Shown: positions 39,399 to 48,278 of the stretch, in pieces | Numbering within the stretch: the first letter of the stretch is position 1 | How the letters are laid out: each line of letters starts with the position of its first letter | Origin: Rickettsiales bacterium | GTDB lineage: Bacteria; Pseudomonadota; Alphaproteobacteria; Rickettsiales; JALZUV01 | DNA length: 64,000 nucleotides | Reading direction: 5' to 3' | Assembly (NCBI GenBank): GCA_029252805.1 | Contig: JAQXAR010000033.1 | Location: 1-64,000, forward strand | The notes under the pieces: model-generated | Database searches by the model: none | The model's input: the letters and a program-made list of their open reading frames with translations, nothing else | What the model was told of the DNA's origin: nothing | Made by a program: the position numbers and the translations under genes

Positions 39399-40067
39399 CG
39401 TCGCACCGTTTTTCCGCAACCAATCACGTTCATTTTCCCAGTTGGGATGTAGTTTTTCCACCGCTGCCCAAAAGGCCGGCGAATGATCGAAATGCTCCAA
39501 ATGCGCCACCTCATGCGCGATCACGTAACGCGCTACTCTGCTAGGTGCCAAAGCCAATCTCCAGCTCAAATTGATCGTTCCATCTTGACTGCAACTTCCC
39601 CAACGCGAGGTCGTATCGCGCAAACGTACCGCCGCTAAATGCATCCCTAAATCATCGGCTAAATCGAGCGCCATTTCGCTAAATTCGTCACGCGTCTGTT
39701 TCTTAATATAATCCTTCACACGACGGCTGAAAAATTCCACATCGCCGCCAATATAAATCGTATCACCCTCCCGTTTGGTCAGACGGCTATCGTGGTGTTC
39801 GAAGATTAAATCTTCCCCCAATACGGATAATTCCATCCCCGGCTCAAACGCAATCGGCGTTGGTTTTTTAGCGAGCTGTTTCGCAATCCATTCGGTCTGA
39901 GTCTGCGCAAAAGCAATTGCCTTTTTCTCACTCACCCGACGCGGCAAAGTCAACTGAACCGCCGAACCATCTCGACTCAAACGCAGCACAATCCGCTTCG
40001 CCCGCGCATTACGCTTCAGCTTAAGCGGCACTTGCTGGCCCTTGATATTCAGAAATTCATTACTCAT
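39378..40067 (-). CDS. YgjP-like DUF45 zinc metallohydrolase
   Basis: The 229-aa product has the DUF45 pattern: an N-terminal beta-rich domain (LKRNARAKRIVLRLSRDG, LTLPRRVSEKKA), a RWGSCSQDGTINLSWRL segment and the zinc site HEVAHLEHFDHSPAFW (His185, Glu186, His189, plus His195). Related proteins such as E. coli YgjP have no agreed role. It is transcribed toward lpxL and the 3' ends overlap by 21 bp. It is divergent from dnaG, with 52 bp between starts. Confidence 0.88.
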   Translation of the reverse strand: MSNEFLNIKGQQVPLKLKRNARAKRIVLRLSRDGSAVQLTLPRRVSEKKAIAFAQTQTEWIAKQLAKKPTPIAFEPGMELSVLGEDLIFEHHDSRLTKREGDTIYIGGDVEFFSRRVKDYIKKQTRDEFSEMALDLADDLGMHLAAVRLRDTTSRWGSCSQDGTINLSWRLALAPSRVARYVIAHEVAHLEHFDHSPAFWAAVEKLHPNWENERDWLRKNGATLHAYGG

Positions 40068-40119
40068 CGTTAAGATAACCTATAGCCTAATCCGCTCCCA
40101 CGCTCTATAAAGTTTTACT

Positions 40120-41853
40120 ATGCCAATGTACCCTAAAAGCTTTATCCAGCGCTTGCGAGACGAATTTCCCGTTTCGCAAATTGTCGGGGCGCGGGTGCCA
40201 TTGAAGAAAAAGGGACGCGAGTTTGAAGCCTGCTGCCCCTTCCATCAGGAGAAATCCCCCTCATTCTTCGTGAATGATCAAAAAGGTTTTTACCATTGCT
40301 TTGGCTGCTCTGAACATGGCGACTCCATTAAATTTATCATGGAATATGATAAACTTAGCTACCCTCAGGCCATTGAATCTCTCGCACGAGAAGTGGGTAT
40401 TCCCTTACCTGAAATTTCGCCCGAGGCAGAGGCTCAAGAACAGAAACGTCAGAGCCTCACAACTGTTGTCGCACTCGCCGCAGATTGGTTCCAGCAACAA
40501 TTACAGCTCGCACACGGCCAAGCCGCTCGTGATTACCTAATGGGTCGCGGCCTAAGCGATGAAACGATCAAACATTTCAAATTAGGCTACGCGCCCAATG
40601 ACCGCAACGCGTTAAAAGAATACCTCCTCAGTCAAAATGCCAAGGAATCACAACTGATCGAAACCGGTCTCCTCATTCAATTAGAGGATCGCAGCCGCCC
40701 CTCTTATGACCGTTTCCGTGGGCGCATCATGTTCCCAATTACGGATCGACAGGGCGAAGTGATCGCCTTTGGTGGGCGTCTAATGGCCAAGTCAGATACA
40801 GCTCCTAAATACCTGAACTCGCCGGAAACGCCACTCTTTCATAAAGGCCACGTGCTCTATAACTGGAAGAATGCGAAAATGGCCGCGCGTGATGACACCC
40901 CGATCATCATCGCTGAAGGGTATATGGATGTCATCGCGCTTCACCAATATGGCTTTACGACCGGTGTCGCTCCCCTTGGTACAGCACTGACGGAAATGCA
41001 TCTGAAGGGCCTCTGGCGCTATCAGGATGCACCTATCCTCTCGCTTGATGGCGATGCAGCAGGCCAGCGCGCCATGTGGCGTAGCGCGGAGCTTGCCCTG
41101 CCTATGCTAGAACCCGGAAAGACCCTGCGCTTCCTTACCCTGCCCCAAGGGCAAGATCCGGATGATTTCTTGCAAGCCAACGGCGCCAAAGCCTTGCACA
41201 AAAAACTTGAGCAAACCACGCCATTGTCCAAAATGATTTTTGAAACGGTGAGCAAACGTCACGGCACCACCACACCGGAGCAACGCGCCGCCTCCGAAGA
41301 CGAGCTCAACCAGATGGCAAGCCGGATTCAGCATGAAAGCGTGCAGCATCATTTTAAGCAATATTTCCGTGAACAACGCTTTGCCAAAGGCAAAAGTTCC
41401 GGCAATTTCAATAAGCCTTACGGCAAAAAACAAACGATCAAAGCGCCTCCGCCGAAAAACATCCCTACCCGCGCCGCCGGTATTTTACGCACGCAAAAAC
41501 AAATGCTCAAATTGCTCATCATGCACCCTGAACTACTCGATCAAGGCGATATCAGCGCGACGCTTGAACGATTTGAAATCTCCGATAACACGCTCAAAGC
41601 GATCCAACATTGGCTGGTAGAGCGCGAAGAAGTGCCCTCAGCAGCGGTCATGGCCCTGCGCGATGATAATCAAGTGCATTTACCAACCGAGAACTTACCA
41701 CAAGCATGGCAACAACTGGTCGATGGCGTCACACTCGCCCAAATTGATCAGGAAATGCAATTGCTTCAACGTGAAGTTACCGAAAATAGCTTGCAGCAAT
41801 TACAAGCACTACAAGCCGAAAAAGAGGTGCTATTGCAGCGCCAATACGCGTAA
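40120..41853 (+). CDS. dnaG: DNA primase DnaG
   Basis: Synthesises RNA primers at the fork. The 577-aa product has the CHC2 zinc finger (Cys39, His42, Cys60, Cys63), the RNA-polymerase-like basic region DRFRGRIMFPITD, and the TOPRIM motifs IIIAEGYMDVIA and LSLDGDAAGQRA. The C terminus, which binds DnaB, is Gln-rich (LQQLQALQAEKEVLLQRQ). rpoD follows 123 bp downstream, part of the old dnaG-rpoD macromolecular-synthesis cluster; rpsU is not seen upstream. Confidence 0.96.
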   Translation: MPMYPKSFIQRLRDEFPVSQIVGARVPLKKKGREFEACCPFHQEKSPSFFVNDQKGFYHCFGCSEHGDSIKFIMEYDKLSYPQAIESLAREVGIPLPEISPEAEAQEQKRQSLTTVVALAADWFQQQLQLAHGQAARDYLMGRGLSDETIKHFKLGYAPNDRNALKEYLLSQNAKESQLIETGLLIQLEDRSRPSYDRFRGRIMFPITDRQGEVIAFGGRLMAKSDTAPKYLNSPETPLFHKGHVLYNWKNAKMAARDDTPIIIAEGYMDVIALHQYGFTTGVAPLGTALTEMHLKGLWRYQDAPILSLDGDAAGQRAMWRSAELALPMLEPGKTLRFLTLPQGQDPDDFLQANGAKALHKKLEQTTPLSKMIFETVSKRHGTTTPEQRAASEDELNQMASRIQHESVQHHFKQYFREQRFAKGKSSGNFNKPYGKKQTIKAPPPKNIPTRAAGILRTQKQMLKLLIMHPELLDQGDISATLERFEISDNTLKAIQHWLVEREEVPSAAVMALRDDNQVHLPTENLPQAWQQLVDGVTLAQIDQEMQLLQREVTENSLQQLQALQAEKEVLLQRQYA

Positions 41854-41894
41854 AAACCGACGAAAATGCAAAAAAATTGAATATTTTTAGAGGA

Positions 41895-41910
41895 TTAACT
41901 TGAAATTAAC
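41895..41910 (+). promoter_or_regulatory. exact CtrA box upstream of rpoD
   Basis: TTAA (41895-41898), seven bases, then TTAAC (41906-41910), matching the CtrA consensus TTAA-N7-TTAAC with no mismatch. TTGAAA (41900-41905) inside the site could be a -35, with only a poor -10 (TATCTA, 41922-41927). A 14-bp palindrome GGGTTTTAAAACCC follows at 41932-41945. The site lies 67 bp before rpoD. CtrA control of rpoD is inferred from the motif alone. Confidence 0.4.
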
Positions 41911-41976
41911 CCCTTCCGGCCTATCTATGGTGGGTTTTAAAACCCTCTAAAGAATTTAATAGTATCGGGATATATT

Positions 41977-44193
41977 ATGGCTGCGAAGAAAACGACGACT
42001 TCCAAAGCAAAAAGCGACACAGAAGAGGTGACAAAAAAACCTGCCGCCAAAAAGGCCGCTCCTAAAACTGCCGCCAAAAAAGCGACACCTGCAAAAAAAG
42101 AGACCGCCGCTGCGAAGAAGCCTGCTTCCAAAAAGGCGACCGCAGCTAAGAAACCCGCTGCAGAGAAAAAACCTGCCGCTAAAAGAATGACGGCAAAACA
42201 GAAAAAAGAAGCGGAAGCTGCTGCGGCAGCGGCAGCAGCTGTTCCTGAAGTTACACTCACCAAAAAAGAAGCCGCCGCGTTAAAAACAAAACAACAGGAG
42301 ATTGTTAAGAAGCTCCTCGGCCGTGGTAAAACCCGTGGTTTCCTTACTTACGATGAGATCAACCAGATGGTTCCGCCAGATGAATTCTCAACGGATTTCA
42401 TCGACAACACTATCTCTGGCCTACAAAGCGCCGGCATCACCCTCGTAGAAGATGCGAGCGAGATTGAAGAATCTGACGATAAAGAAAAAGCCGATAAATA
42501 CGGCCGCGCCGATGACCCTGTCCGCATGTACTTGCGCGAAATGGGCAATGTTGAGCTTCTCTCACGCGAAGGCGAGATTGAAATTGCGAAACGTATCGAA
42601 GCCGGCCGTGAAGCCATGGTGACATCCCTTTGCGAAAGCCCACTCGTGATGACGGAAATGATGGACTGGCGCGACGGACTTGAAGCCGGAACCGTTTTAC
42701 TACGTGACATCATCGATCTCGATGCGACTTACGGTGCCGAAGCTTATGGTGCCTCTGACGATGACCAAGCTGATCCTGATGGCGATAGCCTAGGTCTTGC
42801 CGATGCGGATGCAGAAGGCGAAGATGAGGCCGAAGGCAAAGAGGGTGAAGAAGGCGAAGAGGGTGAAGAGGGCGAAGAAGGCGAAGAGGGTGAAAGCAGT
42901 TCTGACGATGATTACGTCGCTAACCCATCACTCCTAGCGATGGAAACAGAGCTTACACCGCGCACCTTAGAGCAGCTTGATGAGCTGGCGAAAATTGCGA
43001 AGCCGATGAAAAAGCTTCAAGAGAAGCAACTCCTCGCGGCTTTTGGCGAAGGTAAATTCACCGACGCAGATAAAAAGAAATATGACAAATTGCACATAGA
43101 TTTGGTAGAACTTACCATCAATATCCGCGTGCATAATAACCAAGTCGAAAAGCTGATGGATAAAATGTACGGCATTAACCGCCGCGTAATCCAACAGGAA
43201 ATGCAAATGCTTAAAATGGCTGAGAAATCAGGCGTGACTCGCGAAAGCTTCCTAAATGCCTATAAAAACAATGAGTTGACCGAAGGTTGGCTCGAGACAA
43301 TGGCGGAGTCGAAAGAAAAAGGCTGGAAAGCCTTCATTGGCGATAATTACGATGAGCTAGATGACCTACGTAGCGATATTTGCAGCACAGCGCGTCAACT
43401 CGGCGTCGATATTAGCGAATATAAACGCATCGTAATGGCCGTACAAAGAGGTGAGCGTGAAGCAAGCCGTGCGAAGAAAGAAATGATCGAAGCCAACCTT
43501 CGTCTCGTAATTTCTATCGCCAAGAAATACACTAACCGTGGCTTACAATTCTTGGATCTGATTCAAGAAGGTAATATTGGCTTGATGAAAGCCGTCGATA
43601 AGTTTGAATATCGTCGTGGTTATAAGTTCAGTACCTACGCCACATGGTGGATTCGCCAGGCGATCACTCGCTCTATCGCTGACCAAGCACGTACCATTCG
43701 TATCCCAGTTCACATGATCGAGACGATCAATAAAATCGTTCGTACGGGCCGTCAGATGCTTCACGAAATTGGCCGTGAGCCAACGCCGGAAGAACTAGCG
43801 GAACGCCTCGTCATGCCACTCGATAAGGTTCGTAAAGTGATGAAAATCGCCAAAGAACCTGTTTCTCTCGAAACGCCGATTGGTGACGAAGAAGACTCAC
43901 AACTCGGTGACTTTATTGAAGATTCCAATGCGGTGCTTCCGGTTGATTCTGCTATCCACAGTAACTTGCGTGAAACGACGACCCGTATCCTCGCCTCCCT
44001 CACTCCACGTGAAGAGCGCGTGCTGCGTATGCGTTTCGGTATCGGTATGAATACAGATCACACATTGGAAGAAGTGGGACAGCAATTCTCAGTGACACGT
44101 GAGCGTATTCGCCAAATTGAGGCGAAAGCACTGCGTAAGCTGAAACACCCAAGCCGCTCACGCAAAATGCGTAGCTTCTTGGATCAGGGCTAG
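41977..44193 (+). CDS. rpoD: housekeeping sigma factor RpoD with histone-H1-like tail and acidic insert
   Basis: Primary sigma-70. The 738-aa product has region 1.2-like [11 protein letters not shown], regions 2.1-2.4 ([36 protein letters not shown]), region 3, and region 4.2 ([29 protein letters not shown]). Two features are odd. Residues ~5-75 form a Lys/Ala/Pro repeat ([17 protein letters not shown] and similar) like histone H1 tails, followed by an Ala run. Residues ~278-311, in the non-conserved region between 1.2 and 2, are an acidic Glu/Gly repeat. It is longer than E. coli RpoD (613 aa). The conserved core looks intact. Confidence 0.97.
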   Translation: MAAKKTTTSKAKSDTEEVTKKPAAKKAAPKTAAKKATPAKKETAAAKKPASKKATAAKKPAAEKKPAAKRMTAKQKKEAEAAAAAAAAVPEVTLTKKEAAALKTKQQEIVKKLLGRGKTRGFLTYDEINQMVPPDEFSTDFIDNTISGLQSAGITLVEDASEIEESDDKEKADKYGRADDPVRMYLREMGNVELLSREGEIEIAKRIEAGREAMVTSLCESPLVMTEMMDWRDGLEAGTVLLRDIIDLDATYGAEAYGASDDDQADPDGDSLGLADADAEGEDEAEGKEGEEGEEGEEGEEGEEGESSSDDDYVANPSLLAMETELTPRTLEQLDELAKIAKPMKKLQEKQLLAAFGEGKFTDADKKKYDKLHIDLVELTINIRVHNNQVEKLMDKMYGINRRVIQQEMQMLKMAEKSGVTRESFLNAYKNNELTEGWLETMAESKEKGWKAFIGDNYDELDDLRSDICSTARQLGVDISEYKRIVMAVQRGEREASRAKKEMIEANLRLVISIAKKYTNRGLQFLDLIQEGNIGLMKAVDKFEYRRGYKFSTYATWWIRQAITRSIADQARTIRIPVHMIETINKIVRTGRQMLHEIGREPTPEELAERLVMPLDKVRKVMKIAKEPVSLETPIGDEEDSQLGDFIEDSNAVLPVDSAIHSNLRETTTRILASLTPREERVLRMRFGIGMNTDHTLEEVGQQFSVTRERIRQIEAKALRKLKHPSRSRKMRSFLDQG

Positions 44194-44205
44194 TTTACAT
44201 ACATT

Positions 44206-44277
44206 CGTCGTTACCCGGCTTGTCCGGGTAATCGATTTATCCGTGAATAAGTTGCCCGAATAAATCGGGCAATGACG
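44206..44277. repeat. double-hairpin palindromic block after rpoD
   Basis: TTACCCGG-CTTG-TCCGGGTAA and TTGCCCGA-ATAAA-TCGGGCAA are two perfect hairpins. Their outer arms (CGTC at 44206 and GACG at 44277) can also pair across the block, and GATTTAT/ATAAATC offers a competing fold. It fills the space between the convergent rpoD and M16 genes. The GTCATTGC end recurs in the 26079-26105 palindrome, suggesting a dispersed repeat family. A role as a bidirectional terminator is likely but lacks a T tract. Confidence 0.6.
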
Positions 44278-44278
44278 G

Positions 44279-45622
44279 TTAGAGTTTTGGGCTCAACACC
44301 CCCGTCACGGAATAACTTTCATCTAACAGTTTTAAACTGTCCGACACCTGTTGGGCGGTAACTTTTTCGATCGTTTCTTCCCAGGTGAAATAATAATCGA
44401 GCGGCAGGTTAATCATCGCTAAATGACCCATCACTTGCGCCAAAGATTGCAACCCATCACGCAGATAAATATTACCTGCAATAAGCTGCGTTTTGGCACG
44501 ATTTAATTCAGCTTCGCTTGGCGGAGTTTGCATTAATTTTCGAACCTCTGTCGCAATAAGTTTCTCAATTTCTGGTAATTTATTCGCATCAGTCGGTAAC
44601 ACATTTAATTCAAATTCACCCGGCCCTTTGCGGAAGGGATTAAAATCCGTACTCACCGATTGCGCCAAGCGCTTTTCTTCCACCAATAATTGATAAAGCC
44701 GGCTAGTTTTACCGCCACCCAATAAATAATCCGCAATCATTAAAGGAATAAAATGCTGCTTATTTTCATCTCCACGCCAACCGTAACTTGGCGTGACATA
44801 GGCCTTACCTAATTCCACCTGCTTGACCCGTGCATGCTGCATCGTGAGGCGACGTGGCGCAAGTTGTGGCGGCTCGGCGTTACGTATTGGTAAAGCCTCT
44901 CCACGAGGTTTTACGGGTGCATAATAACGCTTCGCAAGCATCTTAGCATGGCTCAAACTAATATCACCGGATAAGATGAGAACCGCATTACTCGGATGCT
45001 GATAGCGCTGATAATAATCCATCACCGCTGTTTTATCGAGGCTCTCCATTTCATTGGCCCAACCGATAATCGGAATGCCATAGGGATGATGCAAATAGAG
45101 CGCCGCATTCAATTGTTCCGCAAAGAGAGCGCCCGGATTATTATCCACCCGCGCGCGGCGTTCCTCCAAAATGACCTGCTTTTCTTTGGTAAATTCCGCA
45201 TCAGCCGATTGCAAATTCTCCCAACGATCCGCTTCTAATTCCATCACCAAGGGTAAATGCTCTTTGGCGATATTCACCCAATAACCCGTATAATCTGCCG
45301 TAGTAAACGCATTGGTTTTTCCACCCTTGGCGGCGATGATTTTACTATATTCATTAGGTTTATATTTTTGCGTTCCTTGAAACAGCATATGCTCCATATA
45401 ATGCGCCAGTCCCGATTTACCGCGCGGATCGTCCGCTGCGCCAAATTTAAACAGCAAATTATGGCTAATGGCCGGAATGCGCGTATCTTCAATCACAATC
45501 ACACGCAGGCCATTTTCCAATGAGAAATCATGAATGGCAGGTTTATCTGCCCATGCAGAATTCGCCAAAAACAACGCCGTTAAAATAAATAATTTAATTT
45601 GCAAATAAGTGCTGTTGAACAT
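44279..45622 (-). CDS. M16-family zinc peptidase (processing-protease type)
   Basis: The ATG at 45622 gives a 447-aa product with a signal peptide (LFILTALFLANSAWA), so it acts in the periplasm. The inverted zincin site is HYMEH (His74, Glu77, His78), with the distal Glu expected in the VILEERRARVDNNPGALF segment. The YVTPSYGWRGDE and DYLLGGGKTSRLYQLLVEEKRLA blocks are typical of M16B peptidases. Bacterial M16 genes often come as a catalytic and a non-catalytic pair; only this catalytic one is here. It overlaps the upstream membrane-protein gene by 29 bp. Confidence 0.9.
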   Translation of the reverse strand: MFNSTYLQIKLFILTALFLANSAWADKPAIHDFSLENGLRVIVIEDTRIPAISHNLLFKFGAADDPRGKSGLAHYMEHMLFQGTQKYKPNEYSKIIAAKGGKTNAFTTADYTGYWVNIAKEHLPLVMELEADRWENLQSADAEFTKEKQVILEERRARVDNNPGALFAEQLNAALYLHHPYGIPIIGWANEMESLDKTAVMDYYQRYQHPSNAVLILSGDISLSHAKMLAKRYYAPVKPRGEALPIRNAEPPQLAPRRLTMQHARVKQVELGKAYVTPSYGWRGDENKQHFIPLMIADYLLGGGKTSRLYQLLVEEKRLAQSVSTDFNPFRKGPGEFELNVLPTDANKLPEIEKLIATEVRKLMQTPPSEAELNRAKTQLIAGNIYLRDGLQSLAQVMGHLAMINLPLDYYFTWEETIEKVTAQQVSDSLKLLDESYSVTGVLSPKL

Positions 45623-46688
45623 CCTGATTCTCTTTTCGCCAAATGGCATTATCCATGAAGTAATGCTGAATATTAATAAAGATCCAACACATAAAAATAA
45701 ACAAACTCGTGCCGAATATTGTTTCATCGTAAGAGATCATCGCAGCCAGCCAAAATGGAGCCAGATGGAACCCTAACATCCCCAATAAAAATCCGACACT
45801 TAAAAATATAAACATGCGGAAACGATAGCCATAACGATGGGACTCATTCTGCTTATATTGATTATATTTATAACGCCACACAAAAGGCAAATATTGCAGC
45901 GAATGAAAGGCGGGTACGACAAAGAAAAGCACCGGATCCACCCAACGCATAAACAGCCAAATATAAACCGCAGAAATATAAGCGATGAGGCCAATTAAGG
46001 AGGGTTTCTCTCCTGTTGCGCGGTAACGCTTCACTAGCATGCCGACACAATATGCCGTCGTAAATGCCACCAGCCCACTGAGTACCGTCATAATAATATT
46101 GGGTGTTTGAAACGTATAATATTTAATTCCGAGGAAATCGACCTCGCCCATAATGTTATTAAAAATAAGATACGAAACCGCCCACACCACATAACTATTG
46201 AGTAAAAATGCCTTTTTTTCTTTTTCATTGAAGAAAAATTTTTCTTTCACCGAAAGCACCATTAACACGCCATAACCTTGCTTTACATAATGCCACCCCA
46301 CCGTAAAGAACATGGCATTAGCAGCCCAACCAATCACTCGATAATGTTCGCCAATCAGGCAAATGCCGTAGAAAACTATCGCTACAATCGGGAATAGAAC
46401 CCCTGCCCACCAATAACGCAGTCGCAAACTTAAAGGATAATCTTCGCGCGTTAATTTATGCCTGAATTGGTCATAAAAAATTTGATAGGAATGCGCAAAA
46501 TTCGGATGGTTGATAAAGTAAGTCGCAATGCTCGTACCCATCGCCAACTGAACACCCAACGCCTCGCTATACGGAATAAACGAGAAAATAAGTGTAAATA
46601 ATAAAGCTCCTCCCCCAAGCGTTAAAAAATCAACGGTGGGTGAAACTAAATATCCGGTCTTGGTGTTAGAGGAGTTCAGCTCGGTCAT
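45594..46688 (-). CDS. polytopic membrane protein with conserved-looking His motifs, unknown
   Basis: The 364-aa product has about nine hydrophobic segments, so it is an integral inner-membrane protein. His-rich patches recur near membrane ends: FINHPNFAHSYQIFY, GWHYVKQGYG, PAFHSLQYLPFVWR and NIQHYFMDNAIWR. Such spacing resembles membrane-bound di-metal enzymes such as desaturase-like proteins, but no named family fits. It lies between the LOG-family gene (overlap 23 bp) and the M16 peptidase (overlap 29 bp), so all three are translated from one message. Function unknown. Confidence 0.8.
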   Translation of the reverse strand: MTELNSSNTKTGYLVSPTVDFLTLGGGALLFTLIFSFIPYSEALGVQLAMGTSIATYFINHPNFAHSYQIFYDQFRHKLTREDYPLSLRLRYWWAGVLFPIVAIVFYGICLIGEHYRVIGWAANAMFFTVGWHYVKQGYGVLMVLSVKEKFFFNEKEKKAFLLNSYVVWAVSYLIFNNIMGEVDFLGIKYYTFQTPNIIMTVLSGLVAFTTAYCVGMLVKRYRATGEKPSLIGLIAYISAVYIWLFMRWVDPVLFFVVPAFHSLQYLPFVWRYKYNQYKQNESHRYGYRFRMFIFLSVGFLLGMLGFHLAPFWLAAMISYDETIFGTSLFIFMCWIFINIQHYFMDNAIWRKENQDVQQHLFAN

Positions 46689-47247
46689 CTGAATAATCAG
46701 ATACTTCCAATGCTTCCATCAAAGACGGCATATCATCCACCACCTTATAGAAACTCGCCACTTCCTGTGCCGCAAACCCTTTAGCAACAATATTTTCCAT
46801 CAACGCAATCAGATGATTCCAATAGCCATGATGGTTAAAAATAATGATCGGTTTATTGTGCAACTTTAATTGCTTCCAACAGATGATTTCAAACATCTCA
46901 TCCATCGTGCCAAAGCCACCTGGAAGAATAATAAATGCTTTTGAACGCTGATACATAATCTCTTTACGCTGATGCATCGTATCAACCATGATAATTTCGG
47001 TCAGAGATTCATGCTCACTCTCAAGATCTTTCAAACTATGCGGGAATACGCCGGTCACTTTGCCGCCATCGGCCATCGTCGCATTTGCAATGGCACCCAT
47101 TACGCCACAATCACCACCGCCATAAACAAGACGGATATCATTTTGGGCAAACTCTTTACCAAGCTCTTTGCCTATTTCGAGGTGAGTTTCGGCTACGTCA
47201 TTACTAGCACCGCAAAATACGGCAATTGATTCAGGGTATTTCATCAT
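46666..47247 (-). CDS. LOG-family (TIGR00730) Rossmann-fold protein
   Basis: The 193-aa product matches the LOG / lysine-decarboxylase-like family: AVFCGASN at the start, LVYGGGDCGVMGAIANA, MHQRKEIMYQRSKAFIILPGGFGTMDEMFE with the PGGxGTxxE signature (residues 109-117) and WKQLKLHNKPI. Family members with activity are cytokinin-activating phosphoribohydrolases acting on nucleoside monophosphates; the bacterial substrate is uncertain. It is first in the three-gene minus-strand run ending with M16. Confidence 0.9.
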   Translation of the reverse strand: MMKYPESIAVFCGASNDVAETHLEIGKELGKEFAQNDIRLVYGGGDCGVMGAIANATMADGGKVTGVFPHSLKDLESEHESLTEIIMVDTMHQRKEIMYQRSKAFIILPGGFGTMDEMFEIICWKQLKLHNKPIIIFNHHGYWNHLIALMENIVAKGFAAQEVASFYKVVDDMPSLMEALEVSDYSDDRAELL

Positions 47248-47344
47248 CGCTCCTTGTTAGATACGGTTTTTATAAGCCAACCCTTAAAGGAGGCCAAATA
47301 AAATCGACGCTTACACGAAAAATAAAGATATTAAATAAAGACGA

Positions 47345-47770
47345 CTAGGCGAAAGACGTCTCGCGCTTGGCAATTTCAACGGCGAGGCGCAAATCGATAT
47401 CATCCATCACTTGCTTAAGCTGCGGATCATACACTTGCTGCTTCATACGGCTCTGCTGATCACGCATACGCTGTAAGGTGTGATCACTATCATCCCCTAG
47501 CAGCAAATCGCGACGGAGCTCTTCTAGCATATCGAGCGATTTTTTGCCTTGCTGCATGGTTTGTTCACGCAAACCCGCACCCGCAGGCACTTCTTGTAAC
47601 GAAAGCAATGAACTAGGCGCTTCCACACCCCCAACCGAAGCCGGAGCCGCTACTGCCTCTGTTTCCTCTGCCGCACTTAAAGCGGCATCAAACGCCCCTT
47701 TATCACCCGTCTTTTTCGGTTTCTTAGGCTTTCCTGCCCCTTTGACACCATCAACATCAGAAATCTTCAT
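47345..47770 (-). CDS. fliX: flagellar assembly regulator FliX
   Basis: FliX is an alphaproteobacterial protein that links flagellar basal-body assembly to FlbD-driven late flagellar transcription. The 141-aa product has a Gly/Pro/Lys N terminus (VKGAGKPKKPKKTGDKG), a LEELRRDLLLGD segment and the C-terminal DPQLKQVMDDIDLRLAVEIAKRE, which matches FliX closely. No other flagellar gene is in the window. Its presence implies that the organism makes a flagellum, and it fits the CtrA-box findings. Confidence 0.8.
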   Translation of the reverse strand: MKISDVDGVKGAGKPKKPKKTGDKGAFDAALSAAEETEAVAAPASVGGVEAPSSLLSLQEVPAGAGLREQTMQQGKKSLDMLEELRRDLLLGDDSDHTLQRMRDQQSRMKQQVYDPQLKQVMDDIDLRLAVEIAKRETSFA

Positions 47771-47845
47771 TACGTTACCCTCATTTTTTCTAACTTTATT
47801 ACATTAGTAGCAACAAGCATGCCAAAAAATTCAAAAACGAACAAT

Positions 47846-48054
47846 TTACTTACGACCATGCCCATGCCCACCGACCGTCGTAATCGTCGAAGGATTATGC
47901 CTAATTCCTGTTGATTTAATCGCCGATTCTTCCACCTGTGGTCGCGCATGGTACCACCATTGACTCACCATCGGGCACTCCGTCGTAGGATTATGCAACC
48001 TGTCAGCAGAAGCACTGCTGCACTGATTAAAACTGAACCCTTAACAAACGTCAT
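47846..48054 (-). pseudogene. small lipoprotein gene broken by one missing base
   Basis: From the ATG at 48054 the first frame reads MTFVKGSVLISAAVLLLTGC, a clear lipoprotein signal with lipobox LTGC, then stops after nine more residues. The neighbouring frame continues from that Cys codon as HNPTTECPMVSQWWYHARPQ and runs ~30 more residues to TAA, ending GGHGHGRK. Adding one C next to the Cys codon would join the frames into a ~69-aa lipoprotein. Two HNP(T/S)T motifs suggest a short internal duplication. It may be a true pseudogene or an assembly error. It is not a member of any family I know. Confidence 0.5.
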
Positions 48055-48205
48055 AACCTACGCATAGCACAAAACAGGCCCGAATAATACTATTGGGCGA
48101 ATATAAATAACATCACAAGATTCGACCTTAAAACCGCCTAATTCACAGGTTAATAACCCATTACAATACACACTTGAAATATACCGTAACGGTTGCCCAG
48201 CCTCG

Positions 48206-48259
48206 CTGTCATGAAACTGTCACCTCACATCTATATAATAAATATTAACGTATAATTAA
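48206..48259 (+). promoter_or_regulatory. Pho-box promoter with overlapping CtrA box
   Basis: CTGTCATGAAACTGTCAC (48206-48223) matches 17 of 18 Pho-box positions. TATAAT (48234-48239) starts exactly 10 bp later, the spacing of PhoB-activated promoters in which the box replaces the -35. An exact CtrA box TTAA-N7-TTAAC (48245-48260) covers the expected start point. The gene's ATG is at 48279 after AGAGGAAG. This is the best regulatory match in the window. Confidence 0.7.
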
Positions 48260-48278
48260 CATATAAAGAGGAAGATCA

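Noticed and set aside
41932-41945. 14-bp palindrome GGGTTTTAAAACCC before rpoD
   Set aside because: A single copy with no flanking T tract or matching site elsewhere; kept only as a note in the rpoD promoter entry.
42807-42897. GAAGAGGGCGAA-type DNA repeat as a mobile or satellite repeat
   Set aside because: It is in frame within rpoD and encodes the Glu/Gly insert; it is better explained as a coding microsatellite.
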